Of a stretch of DNA of 64,000 nucleotides, positions 24,176-34,899 are shown piece by piece (within the stretch, counting starts at the first letter, position 1; the number at the start of each line of letters is the position of its first letter). Location of the stretch: assembly GCA_014904985.1 (NCBI GenBank), contig MU128922.1, positions 280,399-344,398 on the forward strand, in the 5' to 3' direction. The stretch is from Hydnum rufescens UP504. Taxonomy: Eukaryota > Basidiomycota > Agaricomycetes > Cantharellales > Hydnaceae. Made by a program: the position numbers and the translations under genes. The notes below the pieces were generated by a model. The model was given only the letters and a program-made list of their open reading frames with translations. It did no database searches and was not told where the DNA came from.

Positions 24176-25561
24176 TGGTGTAAGCAGGATGGTTATTAAA
24201 CCAGTCCAACTACTGTCCATGAGGTTGAGCTGGGGACAAAGGAGGGAATCACAGAACTAATCTGGTTGTTCAGGTTCAAGTGGGGGAAGGTCTTTTGAAC
24301 AGGGGAAATTGCAGTGAGCCAACAAAACCCAAGCAATTAAGTGAGAATGTGTGTTTCAGTCAAATTACCACACCCCAAGAATCTCTTCTTGAGACCTTAG
24401 TCAAAGTGTAGTTAGAATTTGATTTTTGTAGTGAGAAATCACCCAGGGACCAGCAGCTGTTCAAGGAGCTTCAAACTGGAGGGAGGGGGAGAACTACTGA
24501 ATTTGTGTGCTAGCTGCACCTAATATACAATCCATACTTCGACTCAATAGAAAGTGAAAAAGTCGGACTTAAGGGACACACAGAAAAAAATAAATGAAGT
24601 TAAAATCTTCAAAACTGATGGAGATATTCCAATTTCAAGATAAAAGGGGAGATTGACACATTACATCCTATTCCTCCTTCAAACCTGGACAAGTTCCCTT
24701 AAGGAGAAGTGGAATAGGTCGCCCTGAGGGTCTTCTCCATTGGACATAAGAGGGCCAGAAGTAATTTGCTATTTTGAATGGTGGAGCAAAGGGGGAGTCA
24801 TGGGGAGGGAGTTGTCTTGTGAAAAATGGAGTTTGTGTCCGCTCATTTTTCCCTTGGTACCGTTTGATGCGCATTTTCAACAGCTTTCAGGGTGTGGTAC
24901 TTGCAAATGAATCCAATAAGAATTGGCTTCGAAAATAAAGAAATACTCCTTTAGAGTATGAATCTTGGAAAGATAATGGTACAGAGACCGCATTTTTGAT
25001 CCGTTTGTTTCGTGTTCAGTACCGTTCGATAGGTATGATTCGTATCTTTCTGGGTGCAGTCGTTCCGAGTCGATCTGATCAAAACTGATGGAGAAATTTG
25101 AAAAATACTCCTTTAGAGTAGTGCAGCCCCTATCTGGATCATGTGATGGATCCATGAGTCCAGAATCAGAACTAGGCCCAGTCCATGTCATTACATAATC
25201 ACAATTTGTTGCCCTTAAGGCAATAGGATGACTTGAAAGAGCAGGCAAGTCATCCAGTCTTGAAGAAGGATGGCAAGTTGAATTGCCTTGTCCAAGAAAA
25301 ATGGACTTGATGTGGGGCATAAACTGCCCCTTTTTGAAGAGGACTGTTGAAGTCTGATGGATAGTCAATAAATTGACTGGTGTTCATGGTAAGGAAATGA
25401 GGTGATATTATGAGCTGGAAAGGGGTAGGAATCCAATTGATTTCTTGAATAAATGAATGACAATAAATTTAAATGAGTATGGTGACATATAATTGATTTG
25501 TTTGAAAGGGAAATAGGCCTCAGATGAGGATTCTATGGTGTAGGGATTTATCCCTCCAACA
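24176..25561 (-). repeat. 1.39-kb repeat, inverted copy of 57183-58567
   Basis: In the minus direction the unit begins TGTTGGAGGGATAAATCCC and ends GCTTACACCA, so it has TG...CA ends like an LTR. It matches 57183-58567 over the full length in opposite orientation with moderate divergence. It carries internal ~130-bp units around CGGTACCAAACACGAA (minus strand). It is either an LTR of an otherwise missing retroelement or one arm of a large inverted-repeat structure. No gene inside. Confidence 0.75.
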
Positions 25562-27302
25562 GCACAACCATGCTGAGTGCAACTGTGCTGAGCACAACTG
25601 TGCTGAGTGCAACCATGCTGAGTGCAACTGTGCTGAGTGCAACTGTGTTGAGCAAGACCATATTGAGCAAGACTGTGTTGAGTGCAATCATGCTTTTGCC
25701 TCATTTGTCTCTTGTCCTTCTCATGTTCAGTATCCCCACTCTCGTGCAAGGTCACCTGTTCAACATTCACAGTCCCCTGTTGGTCCCTCATGTCTTGCCC
25801 ACTTGGGTTCTTGCTGTCCTTTGGGTTCTCCTCACCATTGTTCATGGTCCAGTGATCATTGCTCATACTCTCCTGGCCATTATTTGCTGTCTGTCCATCA
25901 CTTGTGTTCTCGTGAACATTGCCTGTATTCTCATGGTGGCTCCTCTTCTTCTGACCATGCCCTGCATTCTCCTGCTCGTGACAGGCATTCTGGTGACCAC
26001 TTGCCCTCTCTTGGCCCTCATTTGTGTTCCCCAATGCATCATTCACCCCCCCTGGCTTCCCCTCGCATTCCCCCTCCTGATCAGGACTTCCCCTTGGTTC
26101 AGGGGCTCCACCATGATTGGCTGGAGCCAGAAAACACCATGTTGGAGGATCAGGCTCCAGAGGTGCAGACAGACAGTCAGCTGCCTGGCCCTGTGTCCTC
26201 AGACCATGATCATGACACATCCATGCAAGTGGATGTGCGACAAGTGGGCTTGCCAGTCTCTCCCAAGGATTCACCCATCATTCCTTCCAGTGAATTTGAT
26301 GATCTCAACATTCAGACTGATGACAATGGACAGCCAGGCACAGAGAGTAATGAAACTGCCAAGGCTTCTCCAGTGAATCTGGATCCTCCTGTTTTTGTTG
26401 GCAATTGGTTCTGCATTGAGTTCTCTGGCATTACTGGTGATGTGAACACCAGGGAAGTCTTCAAGTGTCTTTCAGAAGACCACTTATTTGGTGTTCATGT
26501 CCAGAAGAACAAGGGAGGAAAGGGCCTAGCACACCTCAAGAAGGTCATGTTGGCCTTCAAATCACAGCTGTGATGGGATGCTGTGCTCTCTTGTTTCTGG
26601 AACTCCCCTGGATCTAGGCTGTTTGACTTTGAGGAGGCAACCGAAATTGCAGTGGCACACCAGGAGTCCATTGCTTCCTTTTGATGGGTGTTGGGTCCAG
26701 ACTATGTCAAAATGTGCTATGCACACCAGCAATCTGCTGATGACTTGACATTGATGCTGGAGAATGCCCCTGCCTGCAGAGAGATTGGCAATCTTCACAT
26801 GCTTCATCTCTTTCCACCCCCACTTGAAGGAGACTCAGGAATATGGACCTTCATTCGATACTGTTTCCTGGACTTGCATCATTTTCCTCCATTGGTTGCA
26901 GATGAGGTTGAATATCCACAGCGCATGTTAGATCAAGTGGAATTCACCATAGCATGGTTTCTGGCTACACTTGACCAGGAATATGATGTTATACAGTGCT
27001 GCTTGAAGATGATTGTGAGTGCTCACATGGATTGGTGCAACCAGAATCTTTTGGCATTCTGGGTGCCACTTTATATCACTCATGGACCATATGATGTTCT
27101 GGTTCATGAGCTTGGACGAATGGCAAAAACCACTGTGGCTGCAGGCAATCAAGCTGTATCATATTCCCGACCCTCCCATCCATGCTGTATGGAAGCATTT
27201 GGATTCCTTGACTCCCAAGTCTGGTTCATTGAATGGGACTCATCCTCTCCACACCCCACCCTCTTTTTAAAGGCCAGTACACCCATGTTCAGTGGGCCAC
27301 GA
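25524..27302 (+). pseudogene. Gag-like region of the interrupted Ty3/gypsy element
   Basis: An open frame at 25524-26573 (low-complexity Ser/Pro/His/Cys N-terminus, acidic middle, then VGNWFCIEFSGITGDVNTRE) is followed, after stops and shifts near 26575-26690, by a second at 26688-27302. No zinc knuckle was found. Assignment to gag rests on position: pol-like sequence follows at 27.4 kb, and the block is duplicated as an error-rich copy at 43.6-45.0 kb. The function of the second frame is unknown to me. Confidence 0.4.
25566..25695. repeat. 15-bp minisatellite (TGCTGAGTGCAACTG type)
   Basis: About eight tandem units of a 15-bp motif; in the plus frame each encodes Ala-Glu-Cys-Asn-Cys-like pentapeptides, in the minus frame Cys-Thr-Gln-His-Ser. 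Confidence 0.85.
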
Positions 27303-27429
27303 TAAAAGAGCCAAGGATGAAACAGACTGTGGACAAAAAGAAGAATCCCATTCCACTAGGCGTATCCAGGAATCCAGTTATTAGAAAACCTATAAGAGCT
27401 CAGAGTGCCAGAACTTTCCCCACTATCCA

Positions 27430-27904
27430 CACACCCTCCAGGACTGTGCAGACTTCCCATTCACAGTAAAATTAACACCAGAAAGAATCAACAAAATCAT
27501 TTCCCAACATCCCCAGCAACTTTCTAACAGATGAAGAATTAATCTCCTCCTACATTGTTGTAGCTCACCAAGAAAAGGGATAGCATTTGATGAAGCAGAA
27601 AAGAGGAATCCTTCAAACCAGAATATTTCCCAGACTATGTGATGGAAACTGTACCTCATGTCCCTTGGGCACTTCCCAATCAAGCCTCCAAAAGCATTTG
27701 TCCACAATGGTCCAGATGATTAGAGATCAATTAAAAGCAGGAAAATATAAAGTATCATGGTCATCTTACCAGATCCCAAATGTTTGCTGTGGCTAAACCA
27801 AAGGTGGTATAAGGATTGTACATGATCTCCAACCATTGAATGCTGTTTCAGTAAAAGACTCCAGTCTCCCTCCAAATGTAAATGACTTTGCAGACAGTTT
27901 TGTT
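27430..27904 (+). pseudogene. Ty3/gypsy pol, N-terminal reverse-transcriptase part
   Basis: With several frame changes the sequence reads LTDEELISSYIVVAHQEKG, then FPDYVMETVPHVPW, VSWSSYQIP, MFAVAKPKG and IVHDLQPLNA. This is the order at the start of fungal Ty3 reverse transcriptases (YxxxxVPHxPW, then K-x-G-x-x-R-x-V-x-D-x-x-x-LN). It stops abruptly after DFADSFV at 27904 and continues as GHSVYVVADLF at 50059, so an insertion splits the gene here. Confidence 0.75.
27897..27904 (+). repeat. 8-bp target-site duplication of element H, left copy
   Basis: GTTTTGTT, repeated exactly at 50051-50058 (and at 42850-42857 in the duplicated block). Removing one copy and the insert restores the reading frame of the reverse transcriptase. 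Confidence 0.85.
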
Positions 27905-28169
27905 CACCTCGGTCAGCCAAGTGGATAGGCCTTAATAGGTGGGAACAAATGCCTCATCTAGTCAGCCTAAAGAGGCTATTTTTTCTTTGATGTCAATTGA
28001 CAATCCTTGGATGTCAATTGACATCTTGCCATCTTTCTGGGAGCAGAATCAAACACTGAGCGGGAACATATGGACATATTTGGTTGGGGCCCTAGGGGGG
28101 GTTATCAGGATAGGTCTGGAATGCCCAGGAAACCCCCAAATGGGTCAGCAGGCTATGCGGGCTTCATCG

Positions 28170-28194
28170 NNNNNNNNNNNNNNNNNNNNNNNNN
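28170..28194. other. Assembly gap (25 N)
   Basis: A run of exactly 25 N. Sequence on the two sides does not obviously continue. Confidence 1.
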
Positions 28195-29634
28195 GTGTCC
28201 ACCTTGTTTCTGTGCCCTTCACCTCTCTTCATTTCTGTTATGCTCCTCTTCATCCCTGTCACTCCTCATTTTGTGTTGCTCTTCTCTCTTCTCATCATGT
28301 CCCTCTCCTCTCTATTATTTCTCCCTGCTATGTTTGTTCAATTTGTTGCCTGTAGTATCTATGTATGTCAATAAATAATATGCCTATTATAGATGTGCCA
28401 AATTGATGTTGAGTGACATGGCAAGTTCTGGCTTTTTTGGCTACCCCAAACATTGCATTATCCCATACCACTTGGTCTAGAGAGGTTCCTGGTTACTCTT
28501 GAACATCTCAGATAGAGGGGTGGGAAGTGGTGCTCCAAGCGCAGTCTACTCTTGTTTTGCAGAACTTAACAATCTCGATAAAGTTGTCCCAACCAGCATT
28601 GCACAACCCAAACTGCCTCATCTTGAGAGGTTCCTGGGTTTTTTCTTGAACCTCTCAGATAGGGCATCTGGATATATTTGCTGCTAGTGGCCTTTACACT
28701 CCCTCTGGATCCATATCCTTTCCACTTAACTTGATACCCACTCTTTATCCTTTCCTCACCCAAACTGGGCTTCTCATACACACCTGCCAGCAACCCATTG
28801 TATTGTGTATTTGAGCCTGAGAAGTTCCTGAAGCCATTCTTGAATGACTTGGCTAGAGTACTGATTCACAATGTCATCTACACTTGGCCATTCTTTGCTA
28901 CCCTCAGCAAATGCTAATAAGCCAAAAACATACTGAAAATCCTGCTTCACAAGCCACAAGGTTGCCAAGGAGTCCATGGAGGTGGAGGAATCCTCAGATG
29001 GGAGCAAGGTACCTGAGAAAGTATGTTGCTAATTTGCCCATGTCATTGGCAATCCTTTCTTATGTGTTGCTTGGTACAGGCTTCCAGCTTCTCAAAACAG
29101 ATATGTTCAAAAACCCAAGCCAGAAAATGCAAGGCTATTCACAATGGATCTGATGAACAGCCCTCAGATGAGGATGAGTTGCCAAATACCATAAGTTTCA
29201 GTGATTCCCTATCACAATTTTGTTCTGACATGCTATGCCTTGCAGACCCAGAAGTCTGGACCTCCAGGTGTCAACCAACACAAAGGCAATATTTGCATCA
29301 CCACCTCTGCCTCCACCTCAGCACCTTCTACTTCCCAGACCAATTGTGAATATGTTGAGATGCAGCCTCAGCCATCAGTTCCGTCTAAGCAGAAGCCTTT
29401 GTCCCAATCTTAAATGTTCATGAGCAGGAGCCAGCTGCATGCAGATAACAATGTTGTGTATGGTTCTCCCTCCAACACCAACCAATTTCAGTGACAATCA
29501 CCAATCTCAGGCCTTTGAGGGTTTTGAGTCTGAGGACGTGCTGGTTTCCATGCTCAATACTTCTGGAAAGGTCCCACCCATGTGCCTCTGGTCTCCAGTC
29601 TTTGACATTTCATCGGATGATGCCTGTCAGGGTT
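28195..29634. other. Unassigned sequence inside H
   Basis: Begins with a C/T-rich stretch. Minus-strand frames at 29007-28774 and 28793-28566 (the latter with GYQVKWKGYGS, reminiscent of the chromodomain motif YxVKWKGY) and a plus-strand stretch at 29140-29225 (acidic, DEQPSDEDELPNT) look like transposon gene debris. Two direct copies of a ~90-bp segment around CTTGAGAGGTTCCTGG-like text lie at 28470-28670. No gene can be assigned. Confidence 0.3.
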
Positions 29635-30272
29635 CGTCTGCTTCTTTTCTGATAACTCCGGTTTGCTTCCGATTTGTCTCCGGTGCTCTCCGGGCTCCGT
29701 CAGTTTGTTTCTTCTTGTTTCCGTTTGTTTCCGTTTGCTTCCGAGTTCGTTCTGTCACGTTTCATTTCTCTTTCATTTCCTTTGATTCTGAGTTACCCAC
29801 GCTAGTACCTGTCCTTGTTCCTGGCCGCTCCCCTGTTCCTGTTTCCACCTCCCTTGTAACCACCCTCCCCCTTGATGATCACTCCCCTCATAGTATAGCT
29901 GTCCTGTATAAGTAGTCCGGGGGCGAAGTCCAGAGGCCTCAGCTTTGGTCTCTCAGGATTTCCACTATTACCCCGGACTACAGGTTTGTCCTTGTACTTC
30001 CTTATGTCTTCTATGAAAAACTCAGGATTTCTGCTATTACCCCGGACTACAGTTCCGAGTGTGGTCCAGCTGACTCCTCGAGCTTAAGGACCGTTGTACT
30101 CACCTCCGCCTAGACCCTTCCAGGCTGCTGGAGCTCTCCTCTGTTCTCCTCTGCTCCTCTTACCTCAGCCTTGCCTGGATTCCTTCGGACTGAGCCGGAC
30201 TTATGCCGGACCTAGTCGGACTTATCCGTGTCTATATTTGTTTGGTGCTCTCGTCGCAGTGTGGCCCTGACA
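29635..30272 (+). repeat. LTR of a Ty3/gypsy element (family 2), 638 bp
   Basis: Starts TGTCAGGG and ends CCCTGACA, an 8-bp inverted terminus typical of LTRs. Two copies of CTCAGGATTTC.GCTATTACC-type text flank a pyrimidine-rich 3' part. Related LTR fragments occur at 61090-61491 (+) and 63769-64000 (-). The gag frame follows ~80 bp downstream, so this is the 5' LTR. Confidence 0.85.
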
Positions 30273-30350
30273 GAAGACCAAAGCTCTCTTACAAGCCCAC
30301 CATCGGGATCCCTCAGCATCACCGATTTCACTCCTACTCCCCACTCCGAA

Positions 30351-32340
30351 ATGTCTGATGGTGCTCCAGTAGCCATAACCGCCGACCACCTCCAACACCT
30401 CCTCACCCAACTCCAACAACAAAATGCCGCCTCCGCGAGGAGCTCGACGACATGCAGAACCAGGGGACACACGTCGCAGGTTTCGTATCAGCCACAGTGC
30501 AGCAAACCCTCCAACAAAACCCTCCTCCGACCCAATCCACTCGTGAGGCCAAGGGAGCCGACCCGGAACCATTCTCAGGGGATCGGAAGAAAACGGAGAG
30601 TTTCCTACGCTCCGTCCGACTGAACATCGCCTCCAACCAAGAGTCTACCCCACGGAGCTGCACAAGATCCTGTACACTCTCTCCTGGATGAAAGACGGAA
30701 CCGCCGGAGCATGGGCGGAGAGTCTTTCCACTTCCTTCCTCGACCCGGAGACCCACAATCCGTACGAAACCTTCGAGGAGTTTCTGATCGCCTTCGAAAG
30801 TGCCTTCAGAGAACCAGACCGAGAGTTCACAGCGCGATCACAACTCTGGAACCTGAAGCAAGGCAAGATGTCCGCAGAGGAGTACACCGTGCACTTCGAC
30901 GCCTTAGCTGGACGGACGGGCTTTGGAGAAGAAGCCCTTATTGATGCGTACCAACGAGGCTGAACGAAAGGTTACTAGAGAAAATGCACCTCAGCAACCT
31001 GCCGGAAACCCTCAGAGGATGGCAAGACACGGCGCGACGGTTAGACAACCTGTACCTTCGATTCCGACAGGCCACAGTGGCACAAACCCCTACACTCTGA
31101 GGAACCCTCCAACATCAACGGAGAAATCCCGGACGACAGCCCCCCGCTCCGAGACCAACCCCAGCTCCTCCTGCAGCAACACCTTCCTCGTCAACCTCGT
31201 TCGCCCCCCATGGACGTGGATTCAACCCGCAGACAGGAAGCTCGACGTTGCTACAACTGCAACGAACTTGGACACATCTCTCGTGACTGTCCCCAGCCAC
31301 GGAAACCACGCCAGTTCATCCGCGCCACGGAGGACATCGGAGCCATCGTCCGAGAAGAACTATGGAAACTATTCCTGACTCCGAAGGACACTCCGGAAAC
31401 CCAGGGAACGACTCCGCAGGGTTTTCAAAACGGTCAGCAGTGAAGGATACGTCCTGCCTGACCAACAGATTCACCCCTCTCGAAAATTGTACATATGGAA
31501 TGGGAAATGACATGTTTTTTCTCCGATGATGAGAGTGATGATTCTGAAAGTGTATCCACCAATACCGACCCCACCGAGTTTCCCCACCTACCATCCACCT
31601 CCTTTCCGAAGACCCCAGACGAGCCACCGAGGTCAAGGTGAAACTCCAATCACCCGGACTGGAACCATCTGTGCCGGAACTGCTCTGCTCGACTCTGGAG
31701 CCACCGGAATGTTCATGACCCGACCTTGCACGAAAGAAATGCTTAGGACATACCGCCCCACTTGTGCGCCCCAATCCCTGTCTAACAATGTCGACGGACC
31801 TCAACGAGATGGATCTGTCGCGAGGAAGTAGAGGGTCATCCTCCGGGATCGACGACCAATCCGAACGGGTAGTGTTTCTGTGATTGGATTAGGGAAAGAC
31901 TAAAACTGATCATCAGGGCAACCTGGCCCACATCAACAACCCGGCAGACTGATTGGACAACCAGGTAAGATCACCACTAACCCGCTGTCCCATCGGACTG
32001 CCGTGTAGTGATCCGGAACTCCCGGATTGCGGAATGCGGAAAGGGAGAAAACGGAAAGCCACCCACAGACAGCCCAGGAAACCCACTGCTGAAGAGGATA
32101 TCGCCGACGAACCCCTTAGAGAAGGGCGACGCTATATTCGCGCGCCTACTTTCCAGTGATAGTGAACACTTCTGAAGGTTCATCCGAGCACTAGCACCCC
32201 TTCAAAGATTGCGGAGGGCTGCCAGAAGGCAACAACCACCGAAAACCTTCGAGGAATTAGTTCCCGGAGGAATTCCAAGACTTCCGAGACGTCTTCTCCA
32301 AGACTCCTTCGACCCCAACTTCCCCCAGACGGAAACCGCA
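30351..32340 (+). pseudogene. Gag-protease of Ty3/gypsy family 2, frameshifted and truncated
   Basis: ATG at 30351 (MSDGAPVAITADHLQHLLTQ). Across several frame changes the order is DPEPFSGDRKKTESFLRSV (capsid start), WAESLSTSFLDPE, FEEFLIAFESAF and RSQLWNLKQGKMSAEEYTVH (retrotransposon gag core). Next come the CCHC zinc knuckle CYNCNELGHISRDC (~31248-31289) and an aspartic-protease motif ALLDSGATGMF (~31681-31713). The start of the RT linker (KTFEELVP, ~32240) follows, and the element breaks off at about 32340 where the H arm begins. RT, RNase H, integrase and a 3' LTR are missing. Confidence 0.8.
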
Positions 32341-34608
32341 ATAATCACAATTATTTATTATTATTTACTTAGGATTCTTATGTCCATAGCATGTTATTAT
32401 TACTCTACTACTATACATGTATTTATCCCCTGCTGTGTTTTCACTCAGCATGGTAGTAAACAAAAAAAATTGAAGGCAATGCCAAAAGAGCAGCCGGGGC
32501 TGCTCTTTTGGCATCGTGGTACCTCATAACGAAAAGAAAGCACACCTAGTATTGCCACATACCTGCCAAAGCAGGTATGTGGTGCCGTATTTGTTTCATC
32601 GGCATATAGGTGGTGATAGTCGAGGGGGGACTTGGGTGGCTGCGCATGCTCCCGTGTTTCGCCCTGGGCCCTGTCTGTTCATGCGGCGGGTGGGGTATCA
32701 TGGGGTGGAGCTATCTAAAATAATAATACATTAGTAAATGAAAAAAAAAAATACAGAAGGCAATGCCAAAAGAGCAGCTGGCATGCTCTTTTGGCATTGT
32801 CATATACTTGATAACGAAAAACTCACCTAAGAGCGCCACACACCCACCGAAGCGGGTGTGTGGCACTGCATTTGCTTCGTCGGCACATATGTTGCGGATA
32901 GTCGAAGCGGCAGGGGGTGGCTGCGCGTGCTGCCATGTTTCGCCCTGGGCCTGTCTGTTCATTCGTCGGGTGTGGTATCACGAGGTGGAGGTATCTAGAA
33001 TAAGAACAGATTAGTAAATAAATAAAAAACAAGGCAATGCCAAAGAGCAGCTGGCGCTGCTCTTTTGGCATTGTTGTATACTGCATAACTAAAAAAAACT
33101 CACCTAAGAGTGCCACACACCCGCTTCAGCGGGTGTGTGGCGCCGTATTTGGTTGTCGGCGTGTATGTTGCGGATGGCTGAGGGGGGGGACCTTGGTGGC
33201 TGCGCGTGCTGCTGTGTTTCGCCCTGGCTGTCTGTTCGTTCGTCGGGTGGGTATCGTGGGGTGGAGGTATCTAGAATAAGAACAGATTAGTAAATAAAAA
33301 ACGAGGCAACGCCAAAAGAGCAGCTGGTGCTGCTCTTTTGGCATTGTCGTATACTGCATAACTAAAAAAAACTTACCTAAGAGTGCCACACACCCACCGA
33401 AGTGGGTGTGTGGCACTGTATTTGGTTGTCGGCATGTATGTTGCAGATGGTTGAGGGGGGGGATCTTGGGTGGCTGCGCATGCTGCCGTGTTTCGCCCTG
33501 GCTGTCTGTTCATTCGTCAGGTGGGATATCGTGGGGTGGAGGTATCTGGAATAATAACAGATTAGTAAATAAATAAAAGGACAAGGCAACGCCAAAAGAG
33601 CAGCTGGCGCTGCTCTTTGGCATTGTCGTATACTCTGTAACAAAAAAAAACTCACCTAAGAGTGCCACACACCCGCTAAAGCGGGCATGTGGCACCATAT
33701 TTGTTTCATCGGCATCTATGTTGCAGATACTCGAGGGGGGCTTGGGTGGCTGCGTGTGCTGCTGTGTTTCGCCCCGGGCCTGTCTATTCGTTTGTTGGGT
33801 GAGGTATTGTGAGGTGGAGGTATCTCTAGAATAAGAACAGATTAGTAAATAAAAAAAAGACAGAAGGCAATGCCAAAAGAGCAGCTGGCGCTGCTCTTTT
33901 GGCATTGTCATATATTCCATTAGTAAAGAAACTCATCTAAGAGTGCCACACACACGCCGAAGCAAGTGTGTGGCATGTGCCGTATATCTTGTGGATAGTT
34001 GAGGGGGGGACCTTGAGTGGGTGGATACTGGGTGGTGGGGTCTGGGTGGCTGCGTGCTCCTGTATATTGCCCTGGGCTTCATCTGTGCTTGTGTACATCG
34101 GTATTTTTCCTCAGGCCTCGTCAGTGGTGGTTTCAGGTTTCGGTTCGCGCAGGGAGAAAGTACCTAAATAGCAAATACAGTACATTAGTAAAAGAAAAAA
34201 AAACAATACAAGCAGCGCCAAAAGAGCAGCTGGTGCTGCTCTTTCGGCGCCGTACTACATCCCATAAAGAAAGACTTACTTAATAGTACCACACACCCAC
34301 CGCAGTGGGTGTGTGGTTCGCATGGCCACCTCTCGTGTTTTTCCTTGGTGTTGTTTCGTTGGGCGTGGTGTGGTTTTGTTGGGTTTGGCATGGGGGTTGG
34401 GTGTGGTTTTGTTTGGCTTCGTTTTGTTTTGTTTCGCGTGGTTTTGCATATTTCCACTGGGGCCCTGACCAATCGGGCCTCGTTGTTTGGGGGCTTCATT
34501 TGACTCCATGGCATGACCTAGAATGGAAGGGGGTCAGTAAGGTAGCGCAAAAAGAGCAGCTTTCGCTGCTCTTTTTGCGCAGCTGTATCTATTGGGGGGG
34601 AGACTCAC

Positions 34609-34675
34609 CTTAAATACAACCACACCCGCCACAGCGGGTGTGGTTGTGGTTGTGCACTAGGGCTGCTGCTGCTGC

Positions 34676-34710
<35 letters not shown>

Positions 34711-34714
34711 TTGC
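34609..34714 (-). other. Distal half of H first exon
   Basis: On the minus strand the first exon of H's left arm starts at the ATG at 47859-47857, runs to 47714 and continues here after the nested insertion. It ends at 34609, before the donor GTGAGT (34608-34603). Confidence 0.6.
34707..34714 (+). repeat. 8-bp target-site duplication of element I, left copy
   Basis: GTTGTTGC, repeated exactly at 47714-47721 and, in the duplicated block, at 40442-40449. Confidence 0.8.
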
Positions 34715-34899
34715 CACCTTGGTCAGTCATCTAAGCCTACCTAGTTAGGTACCACTTTTGGGGCAGATAATGGTACCTAAGTAGGTCCCATCACTATTCC
34801 GGCCGAAATGGCCATTTTATGGTCTGCACCTTCTGGCTCAGAATTGGCCGAAATGGCCGAAAATTGGCCGAAACTGGGACTTAGAGAGCATCTCAGACT

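Larger units (their letters stand above)
32341..34714 (-). repeat. Left arm of element H: hairpin/intron-like modules
   Basis: About eight modules read on the minus strand. A hairpins: 32479-32514, 32763-32798, 33037-33071, 33310-33344, 33590-33624, 33870-33906, 34215-34250, 34545-34580. Each lies between a donor-like GTGAGT (plus-strand ACTCAC, just left of CTAAGAGT) and an acceptor-like end TACTAATCTG...TATTCTAG (plus-strand CTAGAATA). A B hairpin of type CCACACACCCGC/GCGGGTGTGTGG directly precedes each donor. Exon-like blocks are about 170 nt and encode related but frame-drifting peptides (ARAAT...CGAL). A tract of GCT/GTT triplets (34663-34714) encodes glutamines on the minus strand and is cut by element I. 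Confidence 0.85.

Noticed and set aside
25408..26274. Minus-strand 288-codon frame with CTQHS repeats
   Set aside because: It crosses the border of the 1.39-kb repeat and the minisatellite; the plus-strand frame fits the order of the Ty3 element better.
28566..28793. Chromodomain from GYQVKWKGY on the minus strand
   Set aside because: Only the short core is present; the flanking aromatic residues and the WEP motif are missing, so it is listed only as debris.
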